40,686 nucleotides of DNA from an uncultured Eubacteriales bacterium (GCA_949747515.1 CATKFO010000035.1:1-40686); one strand, 5' to 3'. Positions 1 through 8,407 are shown, numbered from the stretch's first letter. Notes: generated by a model not told the origin, from the letters alone. Numbers and translations: made by a program.

Positions 1-186
1 AGTTATTGTGCTTCTTGCGCCAAACTGCATAAACGGTCTGCCGTCCTGAGTCAGAACATAATCTTCAAGATCATCGAATATATCGAGTTTCTCATCATGT
101 TCCGGCGCTGCGTTTACCGCCGTGGTTAAAACCATGCTCATCAGCATAGACAACACAAGCAGTAAACTTAGTACTCGCCTTTTCAT
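1..186 (-). CDS. Secreted protein, N-terminal fragment (runs off the left edge)
   Basis: Only the first 62 codons are present; the reading frame is open to base 1. The product starts with two basic residues, then a run of about 20 hydrophobic residues rich in Leu, Val and Met, and ends in an A-x-A-type cleavage site (VNA before APE near residue 26). This is a typical Sec signal peptide. The mature part visible is acidic (EHDEKLDIFDDLED) and matches no family I can name. The start is supported by a strong ribosome binding site, GGAGG, 6 nt before the ATG, and by a promoter at 239-267. An exported or surface protein is a safe inference; its function is unknown. Confidence 0.8.
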   Translation of the reverse strand, partial: MKRRVLSLLLVLSMLMSMVLTTAVNAAPEHDEKLDIFDDLEDYVLTQDGRPFMQFGARSTIT

Positions 187-238
187 TTTCTTCCTCCATA
201 AATTGAAAAAAATTTGTTACGATCAAGTAACTACTTAT

Positions 239-267
239 ATAGTAGCATATATTTGGAAATAAATCAA
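239..267 (-). promoter_or_regulatory. Sigma-A-type promoter of the secreted protein gene
   Basis: Read on the minus strand: -35 TTGATT (262-267), a 17-bp spacer, -10 TACTAT (239-244). It lies about 50 bp before the start codon at 186. No operator-like repeat was seen next to it. The rest of the stretch from 268 to 460 is very AT-rich and holds nothing else I can support. Confidence 0.6.
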
Positions 268-461
268 TACCTCTCGCAACGTTTTATCAATATTTTTCTT
301 ATTTGTTCATTATTTTTGTTCATTATTCCAATGGTTCAAAAGTTTTTTTGACATTATGCTATAAAAGTTATATCGTAATTTGTATATCTTGCATAATATT
401 AACGCTGTTATATTTTATTTTAAATATAGCTGCAACATTAACAGCGCTAATTCAAGAGCAA

Positions 462-513
462 GTAATTAACAAAAACAAGGCCCTTAATTTGTGCATATAC
501 ACAATTAAGGGCG
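462..513 (-). terminator. Intrinsic terminator after the MecA-like gene
   Basis: A stem of GCCCTTAATT(T)GTG with CACAATTAAGGGC (480-493 and 500-512, one bulged base) around a 6-nt loop. On the minus strand it is followed by a T-rich stretch (CCTTGTTTTTGTTAATT). It lies 42 bp after the stop of the gene at 555-1244, between that gene and the next promoter. Confidence 0.65.
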
Positions 514-554
514 TAACAACAGGTATATTCAACCTAACAATCATCTTCATAAAT

Positions 555-1244
555 TTATGCAAGGCCGCCGAGCTTTTCCGAGGCATTGGAACAAATTAGC
601 GTTCCATGCTCTGAAAGGACGTGATAATAGCGACAGTCGCACTTACTGCCTCCGTATTCGCCGGGAATATAGCTATCTCTGTCAAGAACAAGAAAATATC
701 CTATTTTCCCGAAGTTATCGCCGCCGTCAGTATATAACATACTTACGCCTTCATATTGCTCTTTTTTTAGAGCGGAACATGAGAGAAGCGCTTCATTCAT
801 GCAATCAAACGTATATATTATGTACTCCGTCCTGTATTTTCGGCCTTTGTCTGAAATATCCGCAATGCCTCGCTGTCTGTTCTCTTCGTTCTTCATTTTC
901 TCCGAATTGTCTTGCTCGGAAATATCCGAATCTACAAAGTTTTTTAAATTTTCGCAAAGCTCCGATCTTTCAAAAAATTCTGATTTTTCGCAAAGCTCTG
1001 TCTTTCCGGAAAGCTTAGTAACGAACATTTCTCCGCCGCCGGATTTAGATGGATAATACTGAACGAACACCCTATCTCCAACCGCGTCGAAACCGCACTG
1101 TTCCCGAGCCTCGTGTAATATACTTCTAAAGGCGCTGCGAGAGCTTATATCCGCGCAGTCCTCCGGGTCAAAACTGTATTTTTCCATATCCTCGGCTGAC
1201 AGCATTACCTTCAACTTAGTATTGCTGATCATTATTACTTCCAT
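555..1244 (-). CDS. MecA-like adaptor protein
   Basis: 229 residues. The N-terminal ~80 residues resemble the MecA N-terminal domain (target binding), with the typical beginning of short strands followed by a helix ([15 protein letters not shown]) and a strand ending in MFVTK. Residues ~135-225 resemble the MecA C-terminal domain (ClpC binding), including the tract YHVLSEHGTLI. In known MecA proteins the adaptor hands substrates to the ClpC-ClpP protease in the cytoplasm. The linker between the domains (about residues 80-135) is acidic, low in complexity and partly repetitive (ELCEKS, EFFERS, ELCENL). The start at 1244 has AGGCGG 8 nt upstream; a second ATG four codons later is possible. It has its own promoter and terminator. 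The family call is fairly secure; the substrates are unknown. Confidence 0.72.
   Translation of the reverse strand: MEVIMISNTKLKVMLSAEDMEKYSFDPEDCADISSRSAFRSILHEAREQCGFDAVGDRVFVQYYPSKSGGGEMFVTKLSGKTELCEKSEFFERSELCENLKNFVDSDISEQDNSEKMKNEENRQRGIADISDKGRKYRTEYIIYTFDCMNEALLSCSALKKEQYEGVSMLYTDGGDNFGKIGYFLVLDRDSYIPGEYGGSKCDCRYYHVLSEHGTLICSNASEKLGGLA
949..998. repeat. Short direct repeat inside the MecA-like linker
   Basis: The 14-bp string TTTTCGCAAAGCTC occurs at 949-962 and again at 985-998, a spacing of 36 bp (12 codons). It encodes the repeated ELCE segment of the inter-domain linker. The protein shows a weaker 6-residue period across the same stretch, so this looks like linker growth by slippage. 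Confidence 0.6.
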
Positions 1245-1296
1245 TTACACATCCGCCTTTCAAGCAATAACGAGGGCGTTTTTACTCCTCATTTCT

Positions 1297-1324
1297 ATTA
1301 TAAGCGCTTGCGGAAAATTTGCAA
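1297..1324 (-). promoter_or_regulatory. Sigma-A-type promoter of the MecA-like gene
   Basis: Minus strand: -35 TTGCAA (1319-1324), a 16-bp spacer, -10 TATAAT (1297-1302). It lies about 50 bp before the start at 1244 and downstream of the rpsU terminator, so the adaptor gene is probably transcribed on its own. Confidence 0.65.
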
Positions 1325-1369
1325 CCGATAAATTTGTGGAAGAACTGTTACTCTAAGGCAGGACGATAA

Positions 1370-1402
1370 ATAAACAAAGAAAAAGCCGCGGATAACCACG
1401 GC
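1370..1402 (-). terminator. Intrinsic terminator of rpsU
   Basis: The minus strand reads GCCGTGG, a TTAT loop, CCGCGGC (1385-1402; one G-U pair), then TTTTTCTTTGTTT. It begins 13 bp after the rpsU stop codon. This is a classic hairpin plus U-tract. Confidence 0.85.
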
Positions 1403-1415
1403 GTTTATCTTAAAA

Positions 1416-1592
1416 TTACTTATATTTGCGCTTTCTTGCTGCTTCGGATTTCTTCTTTCTTTTAACGCTCGGCTTTTCGTAGCATTCTCTCTTGCGAAGC
1501 TCGGCCTGAATACCCGAACGCTGGCACTGTCTCTTAAAACGACGAAGCGCGCTGTCAAGCGATTCATTTTCTTTTACTCTGATCTCAGCCAT
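1416..1592 (-). CDS. rpsU: 30S ribosomal protein bS21
   Basis: 58 residues, the usual length for bS21. This small, very basic protein of the 30S platform lies near the anti-Shine-Dalgarno end of 16S rRNA and aids initiation. The sequence shows the family pattern: [20 protein letters not shown] at the N-terminus, a long arginine/lysine helix and a basic tail ending [11 protein letters not shown]. An ATG-initiated frame extends 7 codons further upstream, but the start at 1592 fits the family and has GGGAGG about 8 nt before it. It has its own consensus promoter (1650-1678) and terminator (1370-1402), so it is probably monocistronic, set between leuS and the MecA-like gene. Confidence 0.96.
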   Translation of the reverse strand: MAEIRVKENESLDSALRRFKRQCQRSGIQAELRKRECYEKPSVKRKKKSEAARKRKYK

Positions 1593-1649
1593 CTGAATTC
1601 CCTCCCTTCGCATATGACAAAAGATAAATATTGATTATGATTCTTAAAT

Positions 1650-1678
1650 ATTATACATCAAAAAACATTTTTTGTCAA
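1650..1678 (-). promoter_or_regulatory. Perfect-consensus promoter of rpsU
   Basis: Minus strand: TTGACA (1673-1678), a 17-bp spacer, TATAAT (1650-1655); both hexamers match the sigma-A consensus exactly. The spacer holds an inverted repeat, CAAAAAA-TG-TTTTTTG, overlapping the end of the -35 box. It lies just downstream of the leuS stop codon. Confidence 0.9.
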
Positions 1679-1712
1679 TATGCAAAAAGGAGTTTTTTGA
1701 AATAATCTGCTT

Positions 1713-4115
1713 CTATTTCGCCACTATATTTACAATTCTGCCCGGAACGCAGATTTCTTTAATTATTGTTTTTCCATCAAGAATCGCGGCTATTTTTTCG
1801 TTAGCCTTAGCGGCGGCGATTACCTCCGACGCAGGAGCGTCGACCGGAACGGTTATGGTACCTCTAACTTTTCCGCAAATCTGGACCGCTATTTCAGCCA
1901 TGCTGTCGACAACTTTATTTTCATCAAATTTCGGCCATTCGGCTAAAGAAGCGTAACCTGAGAATCCGAGTTTCTCCCACATTTCTTCCGCTATGTGGGG
2001 CGCGAACGGGCAGATAAGTCTTACGAGCACGGCAAGTTCATTTTTTGTAATACTTCCGGCGTCGTATATTTTGTTTACCAAAGACATCATAGCTGCGATA
2101 GCGGTATTGAACTTCATTTCTTCAATGTCGGACGATACCTTTTTAACGGTTTTATGGAGGTCGGAATCGATAACTTCCGTAACTGCTCCTTGCCCAATCA
2201 TATCCATAAGTCCCGCGAATCTTTCTATAAAGCGCTTACATCCCTTTACGCCGTTTTCAGACCACGGAGCCGCCGCGCCATAGTCTCCCATGAAAAGTAT
2301 ATACATGCGAAGAACGTCCGCGCCGTACGTATCGACCACGTCGTTAGGATCTACGACGTTTCCTTTGGACTTTGACATTTTTTCGCCGTCGGGGCCGAGA
2401 ATAAGCCCCTGTGCGGTACGCTTGGCATAAGGCTCTGAAACGGGAACTTCTCCTATGTCGTAGAGGAATTTATACCAGAATCTTGAATATATAAGGTGGC
2501 GCGTAACGTGCTCCATTCCGCCGTTATACCAGTCCACCGGCATCCAATATTTCAGCTTATCGGAGTCTGCGAAGCGTTCCGCGTTATGCGGATCAATATA
2601 GCGAAGGAAGTACCACGACGAACCGGCCCATTGAGGCATAGTGTCGGTCTCACGCTTTGCCGGAGCGCCGCATTTCGGACAAATACAGTTGACAAATGAT
2701 TCAACCTTTGCAAGAGGGCTTTCACCGCCTTCTCCAGGTTCAAAATTTTCCATGTCTGGCAGACGCAGAGGCAAGTCTTCATACGGAATCGGCGTCATAC
2801 CGCAATGAGGGCAATGCACTATCGGAATAGGTTCTCCCCAGTATCTTTGCCGGTTAAACGCCCAGTCTTTCATTTTATACTGAACGCCCGCGCGGCCTAT
2901 TCCCTTCTCGACCAAATTATCGATCATCCGGTCTATGGATTCCTTTTTATTAGTATAACCGTTGAGAAAATCTGAATTTATCATCTCTCCGTCGCCGGCA
3001 TACGCGGCCTCGTCTATGTTTCCGCCTTTTATTACCTCGACTATGTCTATTCCAAATTTTTTTGCAAAGTCATAGTCGCGTTCGTCGTGGGCTGGAACCG
3101 CCATAATAGCTCCCGTTCCGTATCCCATCATTACATAGTCGGAAATATAAATGGGAATTTCCTTTCCGCTGACTGGATTTACCGCGGACAATCCGTCTAC
3201 GCGCGCGCCCGTTTTATCTTTAACAAGCTGAGTGCGCTCGAATTCCGTCTTTTTCGAGCAGATATCGCGATAATTTTCTATTTCTGAGAAATTTGAAATT
3301 TGATCTCTATATTTATCGAGAAGAGGATGTTCCGGAGCCATTACCATAAACGTAACGCCGAAAAGGGTATCCGGTCTAGTAGTATACACGGTAAGCTTTT
3401 CATCCGTCCCGCTCAAAGTAAAATCAACGAACGCGCCTCTCGATTTTCCTATCCAGTTAATCTGCTGAGCCTTAACGTTAGCGGGATAATCCACTTCGTT
3501 CAGCCCCTCTAGAAGCTTATCGGCATATTCGGTTATACGCAAGTACCAAACGTCCTTTGAACGCTGAACAATGTCGCTGTGGCATATATCGCATTTCCCA
3601 CCCTGGCTGTCCTCGTTTGAGAGCACAACCTTGCATGAAGGACAGTAATTAACAAGGGTTTTATCGCGGAACACAAGTCCTTTCTCAAACATTTTTATAA
3701 AAATCCACTGAGTCCATTTGTAATAGTCCTCGTTGGTAGTGTCCACCGTTCTCGTCCAGTCAAAGGAAAAACCTACGCGCTTCATCTGGGAAGTAAACTT
3801 AGCTATGTTAGTATCCGTTACCTTTCGCGGATGAATACCGGTTTTTATCGCGTAATTTTCAGTAGGAAGACCGAACGCGTCAAAGCCTAATGGGAAAAGA
3901 ACGTTGTAACCTTCCATTCTTCTCTTACGGGATATTACTTCAAGACCGGAATACGCCTTTATATGTCCGACGTGCATACCCGCGCCGCTGGGATATGGAA
4001 ATTCGACCAAAGCGTAAAACTTTTTCTTATCCGAATCGTCCTTAGCGTGGAATACGCCGTCCTCTTCCCACTTTTTTTGCCATTTAGCCTCAATATTTTT
4101 AAAATCATATTTCAT
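1713..4115 (-). CDS. leuS: Leucyl-tRNA synthetase
   Basis: 800 residues, the normal bacterial length. It charges tRNA-Leu with leucine in the cytoplasm. Class I signatures are present: the HIGH-type motif PSGAGMHVGHIKAYSG around residues 42-57 and KMSKS at 579-583. The CP1 editing domain, which removes wrongly attached amino acids, spans roughly 225-420 and carries TTRPDTLFG (245-253) and GTGAIMAVPAHDERD (333-347). Two Cys clusters look zinc-binding: C158/C161 with C175/C178, and a second pair of CxxC-like motifs near 435-438 and 479-482. The anticodon-binding helical domain and a C-terminal domain follow. It starts 41 bp after rsfS and probably shares its transcript. No T-box was seen directly upstream. 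Confidence 0.98.
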   Translation of the reverse strand: MKYDFKNIEAKWQKKWEEDGVFHAKDDSDKKKFYALVEFPYPSGAGMHVGHIKAYSGLEVISRKRRMEGYNVLFPLGFDAFGLPTENYAIKTGIHPRKVTDTNIAKFTSQMKRVGFSFDWTRTVDTTNEDYYKWTQWIFIKMFEKGLVFRDKTLVNYCPSCKVVLSNEDSQGGKCDICHSDIVQRSKDVWYLRITEYADKLLEGLNEVDYPANVKAQQINWIGKSRGAFVDFTLSGTDEKLTVYTTRPDTLFGVTFMVMAPEHPLLDKYRDQISNFSEIENYRDICSKKTEFERTQLVKDKTGARVDGLSAVNPVSGKEIPIYISDYVMMGYGTGAIMAVPAHDERDYDFAKKFGIDIVEVIKGGNIDEAAYAGDGEMINSDFLNGYTNKKESIDRMIDNLVEKGIGRAGVQYKMKDWAFNRQRYWGEPIPIVHCPHCGMTPIPYEDLPLRLPDMENFEPGEGGESPLAKVESFVNCICPKCGAPAKRETDTMPQWAGSSWYFLRYIDPHNAERFADSDKLKYWMPVDWYNGGMEHVTRHLIYSRFWYKFLYDIGEVPVSEPYAKRTAQGLILGPDGEKMSKSKGNVVDPNDVVDTYGADVLRMYILFMGDYGAAAPWSENGVKGCKRFIERFAGLMDMIGQGAVTEVIDSDLHKTVKKVSSDIEEMKFNTAIAAMMSLVNKIYDAGSITKNELAVLVRLICPFAPHIAEEMWEKLGFSGYASLAEWPKFDENKVVDSMAEIAVQICGKVRGTITVPVDAPASEVIAAAKANEKIAAILDGKTIIKEICVPGRIVNIVAK

Positions 4116-4156
4116 ATTTCGTTCATGCCTTTCATCCGTAGTTATTCGCGCGCAAT

Positions 4157-4555
4157 TTATTCGGTAACTATATCCGATATATCGACGTTAGACGTTCCGT
4201 CGTAAAGGTTCTCCAGCTTATAAAAATCTCTTGCCTGAGCGCTGAATACATGAAGTATCACGCCGCCGTAATCTTTAAGCGCCCAAACTCCGGAATCCAT
4301 CCCCTCAGTATGAGAAGGAGTAATTCCAGACGGTTCCAGACGAAAATCTACTTCGTCGGCGAGCGCCCTGATCTGTGTTCTTGATCCGCCCGAACAAATT
4401 ACAAAATAGTCGGCGATCACCGTCTGCTCCTCAACGTGAAGCAGTTTTATATCCTTTGCTTTTTTTGCGTCGAGCACAGAAACAATATATTCAGCCACCG
4501 CTCTTGAATCGGATGGATCTACGATCTTCATGTTCATTACATCATTATCTTTCAT
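4157..4555 (-). CDS. rsfS: Ribosomal silencing factor RsfS
   Basis: 132 residues, RsfS/YbeB/Iojap family. Known members bind ribosomal protein uL14 and stop the subunits from joining when nutrients are short. The family core is visible: the helix with AVAEYIVSVLDAKKAKDI, the strand pattern ADYFVICSGGSRTQIRALAD, and the end region SGVWALKDYGGVILHVFSAQARDFYKLENLY. The start at 4555 has AAGGG about 9 nt upstream; ATGs at codons 7 and 9 are alternatives. It lies 2 bp after the LCP gene and 41 bp before leuS, in the common nadD-yqeK-LCP-rsfS order of Clostridia. Confidence 0.95.
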   Translation of the reverse strand: MKDNDVMNMKIVDPSDSRAVAEYIVSVLDAKKAKDIKLLHVEEQTVIADYFVICSGGSRTQIRALADEVDFRLEPSGITPSHTEGMDSGVWALKDYGGVILHVFSAQARDFYKLENLYDGTSNVDISDIVTE

Positions 4556-4557
4556 AT

Positions 4558-5703
4558 TTATTTTCCCTTTTTTCTCGGTATATTTATTTCGCCTCCAACA
4601 GTGTCTCCGCCATAGATCTTTTCGTCGTAAATATCAGATCCGTAATATATGCCGCTGATCGACGGGTCTCCGGAATTGTTGAAAAGCTGCGCTGAGTCAA
4701 ACACCGCCCCGCTAATGTCTCCGTCCTTATTGGTATTCAAGTCCTCGTTTACCGCGCGTAACGCCTCCGCTCGATTCAAAACATAGTGGTTCATCCCGGC
4801 TTCGGTAAATCCGGGCATTGTTCTCAGCTTTATTCCGCTTAAATCGCAGTTAAGCAACATTCGAGCGTAAAGAACCATGTCTCCGACGCTCATATCCGTT
4901 TCTAAATTCTTCAATATTTCTCCGGCAATATCCGTAACGTTAGATACGCTCACAGTACTTTTAAGCCTCTCGAAAAACGCGGTTAAAAATAGTTTTTGCG
5001 CGTTAACGCGTCCCATATCTCCCTGAGCGTATCCGTCCCTGTATCTGACGAATCCCTCCGCGTTCTTCCCGTCCAGAACCTGACGTCCGGCTGGAATATT
5101 TATATAAAGATTCTGCGCGCCGTCAGTATAATTCATAGCTGCGGGAACGTCGATCGGGACTCCTCCGATTATATCGACGATATTTACGAATCCGCTAAGA
5201 TCCATAAGAGCCGCCTCATGTATGGTAACGCATAGACTTTTTCTCAGCGTTTCTTTCACAAATTCTATGGCCGCCTTCGAGTCGTATCCATGCGAATTAT
5301 AATAATCGGCGTAAAGCTCGTTTATCTTATGAGTACGGCTCGTTATTCCCGGAGCCCCTGAAATATAAGTATCGCGGGGAATTTGAATCACGTTTATTTT
5401 ATGAGCGTTGTCGCTTATATGCACGAGCATCATAACGTCGGTGAGCATCGCTTCTTTGTCCATTCCAAGAACAAGAATATTATACTCGCCGTCTTCGGGA
5501 GTCACAGTTTGAGTAATCGTATTGCCGTTTTCGTCGGTTGCGGTATACGTCTCACGCATTCCCGCGGAAGGCCTTCCGAGAAATACGAAAGATACGACCG
5601 ACAGAATAACCGTATACAGAACAACTACCGCTCCGAACGCGAGTTTTTGTCCTTTGGACATGCGTCCGCGACGGCGCGAATTTGCTCGGGTATAATTATC
5701 CAT
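4558..5703 (-). CDS. LytR-CpsA-Psr (LCP) family cell-wall ligase (second copy)
   Basis: 381 residues. LCP proteins transfer anionic glycopolymers, such as teichoic acid or capsule, from lipid carriers to peptidoglycan on the outer face of the membrane. Topology fits: a basic N-terminus (residues 1-24), one membrane segment (about 25-45), then a large extracellular domain. Landmarks are the strand NILVLGMDKEAMLTDVMML with its conserved Asp, IPRDTYI with the phosphate-binding Arg, a segment with DLSGFVNIVDIIGGVPIDVP, and FVRYRDGYAQGDMGRVNAQK with further Arg residues. It is the next gene after a second LCP gene (85-bp gap) and the two are clear paralogues. The polymer handled cannot be told from sequence. 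Confidence 0.93.
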   Translation of the reverse strand: MDNYTRANSRRRGRMSKGQKLAFGAVVVLYTVILSVVSFVFLGRPSAGMRETYTATDENGNTITQTVTPEDGEYNILVLGMDKEAMLTDVMMLVHISDNAHKINVIQIPRDTYISGAPGITSRTHKINELYADYYNSHGYDSKAAIEFVKETLRKSLCVTIHEAALMDLSGFVNIVDIIGGVPIDVPAAMNYTDGAQNLYINIPAGRQVLDGKNAEGFVRYRDGYAQGDMGRVNAQKLFLTAFFERLKSTVSVSNVTDIAGEILKNLETDMSVGDMVLYARMLLNCDLSGIKLRTMPGFTEAGMNHYVLNRAEALRAVNEDLNTNKDGDISGAVFDSAQLFNNSGDPSISGIYYGSDIYDEKIYGGDTVGGEINIPRKKGK

Positions 5704-5787
5704 AAATATATTCTTCTTTCGCCATATCGAATCGCAAGTAAAAGTTATTTGTGATCCAGTAAATATACATGATTTTAAATTGAATTA

Positions 5788-6993
5788 TCAGTGTATTTCT
5801 ATAGAGTTTTCGTCCACGTCCTTGCCGTTATACACGTTAGAATCATACATTTTCTCCGCGGGAGCATTATACTCTTGATTTATCGCATAATTCGCCGTAT
5901 TGTTAAACAATCCGTTTGAATCGAAGGAGGCGAGAGGTATATCCTTGTCAAAAACGTTAAAATTGCTGTTTATAACGTCGAGCGTAGCCTCGCGGTTCAT
6001 AACGTAATAACCGCTCGCAAGGTTTCCAGGCATCGTAAGCATGTTTATATCCGACAAGTCGCATTCAAGGAACGCCTGAACAAAATAAGGCGCGTCTGAA
6101 ATCTTGAAATCGGTTACGACATTGCTAAGCATCTGATCAGACAGCTTTATTGCGGTTGAAACTCCGAGCGAGCTCTTAATCTGATCAAAAAACGCGACCA
6201 TAAAACGCTTTTGGGCGTTTTGCCGTCCCAAATCCGCAGTGAGGTATATAGATCTGATTCGAACGAATCCCTCGGCCTGGTTTCCGTTCAAACGCTGTAC
6301 TCCCGACGGCAGATCAATATACAAGCCCTGCGCCGGATCGTTGTAAGTCATTCCCGGAGGAACGTCAATCTCAACGCCTCCAATAATATCGACTATGTTG
6401 ATAAAACCGTCGAGGTCCATAATAGCCGACGCGTGAATTCCTATGTTAAGCGTTTTTTCAAGAGTTTCCGCCAGATCCGTCAACGCGTGAAGATATGCTT
6501 CGTCGCTGTCCTCTCCGTCTCTTATATAGCTGTAATAATACGTGGAGAAGACCGCGTTGATTTTATTTGTCGGCACGCCGTATCCGTTATGATCGGAGAA
6601 CCATGTGTCTCGGGGAATCTGCATTATCGTGATCCGTCCGCTATTAGCGTCCAGGTTCATAATCATAAACACGTCCGTAAGCATTGCGGCGCGGTCGTGA
6701 CCCAAAACAAGAAAATTATAGTTTCCGTCGATGTGTTCGACTTTGTCTTCTACCACTTTTATTTGTACATTTCCGTCGGAATCAAAATATGTTTCCGTAT
6801 AAGAAATCGTTCTGGGAGCTTCTTTCGTAGGTCTGTAAAACACGACGAAAGAAGTCGCGAGCAGCACGACTACGTAAAGGACCAAAAGCACGCTTATCGC
6901 CGCCTTTTTACCGACGGAGAGCTTTCCCTTTCGGTTCTTAGGAATCTTATTTCCCTTCTTGCGCCTGATTCTTTTTTCTTTTTTCGGATTCAT
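5788..6993 (-). CDS. LytR-CpsA-Psr (LCP) family cell-wall ligase (first copy)
   Basis: 401 residues from the ATG at 6993. A TTG three codons upstream (7002) also exists, but AGGAG is only about 3 nt from it against about 12 nt for the ATG, so the ATG is preferred. The N-terminus is strikingly basic (some 20 Lys/Arg in the first 33 residues), followed by one membrane helix (about 35-53) and an extracellular LCP domain. Family landmarks: FLVLGHDRAAMLTDVFMI, IPRDTWF, MDLDGFINIVDIIGGVEIDVP, and FVRIRSIYLTADLGRQNAQK. It shares this pattern segment by segment with the LCP gene downstream, which points to tandem duplication. A 139-bp gap separates it from yqeK; no convincing promoter was found there. 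Confidence 0.92.
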   Translation of the reverse strand: MNPKKEKRIRRKKGNKIPKNRKGKLSVGKKAAISVLLVLYVVVLLATSFVVFYRPTKEAPRTISYTETYFDSDGNVQIKVVEDKVEHIDGNYNFLVLGHDRAAMLTDVFMIMNLDANSGRITIMQIPRDTWFSDHNGYGVPTNKINAVFSTYYYSYIRDGEDSDEAYLHALTDLAETLEKTLNIGIHASAIMDLDGFINIVDIIGGVEIDVPPGMTYNDPAQGLYIDLPSGVQRLNGNQAEGFVRIRSIYLTADLGRQNAQKRFMVAFFDQIKSSLGVSTAIKLSDQMLSNVVTDFKISDAPYFVQAFLECDLSDINMLTMPGNLASGYYVMNREATLDVINSNFNVFDKDIPLASFDSNGLFNNTANYAINQEYNAPAEKMYDSNVYNGKDVDENSIEIH

Positions 6994-7141
6994 AATTAAC
7001 AAAGTCTCCTTTGCCCAATTTGCTCGATATAATTCGCAGTAGACGGCGATTAAATTGCAACGCGAAAAAGTATGACCGCGTGAAACTTATCTTAGCCCGC
7101 GCCAACGTTTTCCCCCATAAGAACAAGAATTTTCTTTATCT

Positions 7142-7774
7142 TTAGATTTCTCCTGAAAGAAGATTCAAAAAATAATTTCTTGCCTCCACCGTATCTCTGT
7201 CTACGGGAGCTCCTTCGTCAAGCAGCTGACTTATCGTCATATCAAAGGATTTCACGACCGTGCGCCGGAAATGCTCCTCCGCGTTTTTTCCGGATGAAAC
7301 GCCGTTCCAGAAATACTCTCTCAAACGAACGCAGTCGGGAAACGTTCTTGTTTCCTCAATATAATCCGCAAGATACACGACGGATTCAAACGCGGTCATT
7401 CCGTCTCTGCCCGTAGTGTGATATCTTACTCCCGAAATAATTTCTTCGTCCGAAAACTCGGGAAAATCGCGGGATATCATTGCTGCGGCCGTCTTGGCAT
7501 GAAAAAGTTTAGGAGAGCGAATATCTGAATTACTGATTATTATACCAAATTCTACACAATATTGCAACTGTTTTTCTATATCGTCCTTTTTCGTAATATC
7601 ATGAAGCAGTCCCGCGGCGCGAAGTTTATTTACTTTTTCTGGCAAAAGAAGAGTTCCTATGCGAGCGCATTCTTTTTCAACGGCAAGAGCGTGGGCGTAT
7701 CTTTTCGCCGTATGATATGGACGTATTTTTTCGCGAAGAGCCTCGATCTCATACTCGGTTATTATCTTTTCCAA
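7142..7774 (-). CDS. yqeK: YqeK-family HD-domain diadenosine tetraphosphate hydrolase
   Basis: 210 residues. YqeK enzymes split Ap4A symmetrically into two ADP, a job done by unrelated ApaH in many Gram-negatives. HD-domain metal ligands are visible: H28 (YAHAL), the H58-D59 pair (LLHDIT), H92 (FHAKTAA), H119 (RYHTTGR) and D137 (YLADYIEETR). The last block with its conserved acidic run is typical of YqeK rather than of other HD hydrolases. It follows nadD by 27 bp, the usual pairing. Confidence 0.93.
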   Translation of the reverse strand: MEKIITEYEIEALREKIRPYHTAKRYAHALAVEKECARIGTLLLPEKVNKLRAAGLLHDITKKDDIEKQLQYCVEFGIIISNSDIRSPKLFHAKTAAAMISRDFPEFSDEEIISGVRYHTTGRDGMTAFESVVYLADYIEETRTFPDCVRLREYFWNGVSSGKNAEEHFRRTVVKSFDMTISQLLDEGAPVDRDTVEARNYFLNLLSGEI

Positions 7775-7801
7775 AATATAATCCTTTTTTTCATGAGAAA
7801 A

Positions 7802-8407
7802 TTACACATATAATTTGTTTTTTTCTATAAATTCAGCGACGCTTTGAGGTAAAAATTTTGAGCAGTCGAGCCCGTTACGAAGTTTTTCTCTGATATAAGT
7901 TGAAGAGACGGGATACGGCTCGGATGTTATAACGGTAGCTCGCGCGCCAAAACGACGCGAATATTCTTCAGCTTTTTTTTCAAGTTCCCTTACTTCCATA
8001 TCGCTTCTCCTTATTCCTACAACGCGGGCAAGACTAAATATCGTCTCCGGACGGCACCATTGGTCGAGAGTAAGAAACATGTCGGCTCCGCAAAGAAGAA
8101 ATAGTTCGGTATCGTCCGACGCGAAATGTTCTAAGGTATCGGAAGTATAGCTAACTCCGCTCTTGTCTATCTCATACGTTGAAACCTCAGTTCTCTCCAT
8201 TTTTTCAAACGCTAGGCGGCACATTTCAAATCGAGTGTGAGGATCGTCGCTATCTTCACTTCTTTTGTGCGGTGGAATGTTCGCCGGCATAATAATAAGT
8301 CTGTCGAGATTTAACGCGCGCAGAAATTCCTCCGCGGCGTGCAAATGCCCGTTGTGAGGAGGAGAAAACGTTCCTCCATATATGCCGAGTCTGAATTTAC
8401 CGATCAT
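7802..8407 (-). CDS. nadD: Nicotinate-nucleotide adenylyltransferase
   Basis: 201 residues. It joins nicotinate mononucleotide and ATP to make deamido-NAD, an essential step of NAD synthesis. Nucleotidyltransferase signatures are present: GGTFSPPHNGH (residues 11-21, holding the (T/H)xGH ATP-binding element) and SSTYIREKL near the C-terminus (the ISSTxIR motif). PANIPPHK matches the substrate loop. It overlaps the end of yhbY by 4 nt (8404-8407), so translation is probably coupled. Confidence 0.97.
   Translation of the reverse strand: MIGKFRLGIYGGTFSPPHNGHLHAAEEFLRALNLDRLIIMPANIPPHKRSEDSDDPHTRFEMCRLAFEKMERTEVSTYEIDKSGVSYTSDTLEHFASDDTELFLLCGADMFLTLDQWCRPETIFSLARVVGIRRSDMEVRELEKKAEEYSRRFGARATVITSEPYPVSSTYIREKLRNGLDCSKFLPQSVAEFIEKNKLYV

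Noticed and set aside
303..599. A 98-codon hydrophobic frame on the plus strand
   Set aside because: It begins with TTG without a binding site, is made of AT-rich intergenic DNA, runs through the mecA-side terminator hairpin and into the antisense of a real gene.
6211..6999. A 262-codon plus-strand frame
   Set aside because: It is the antisense of the first LCP gene, has no binding site and shows no recognisable domain.
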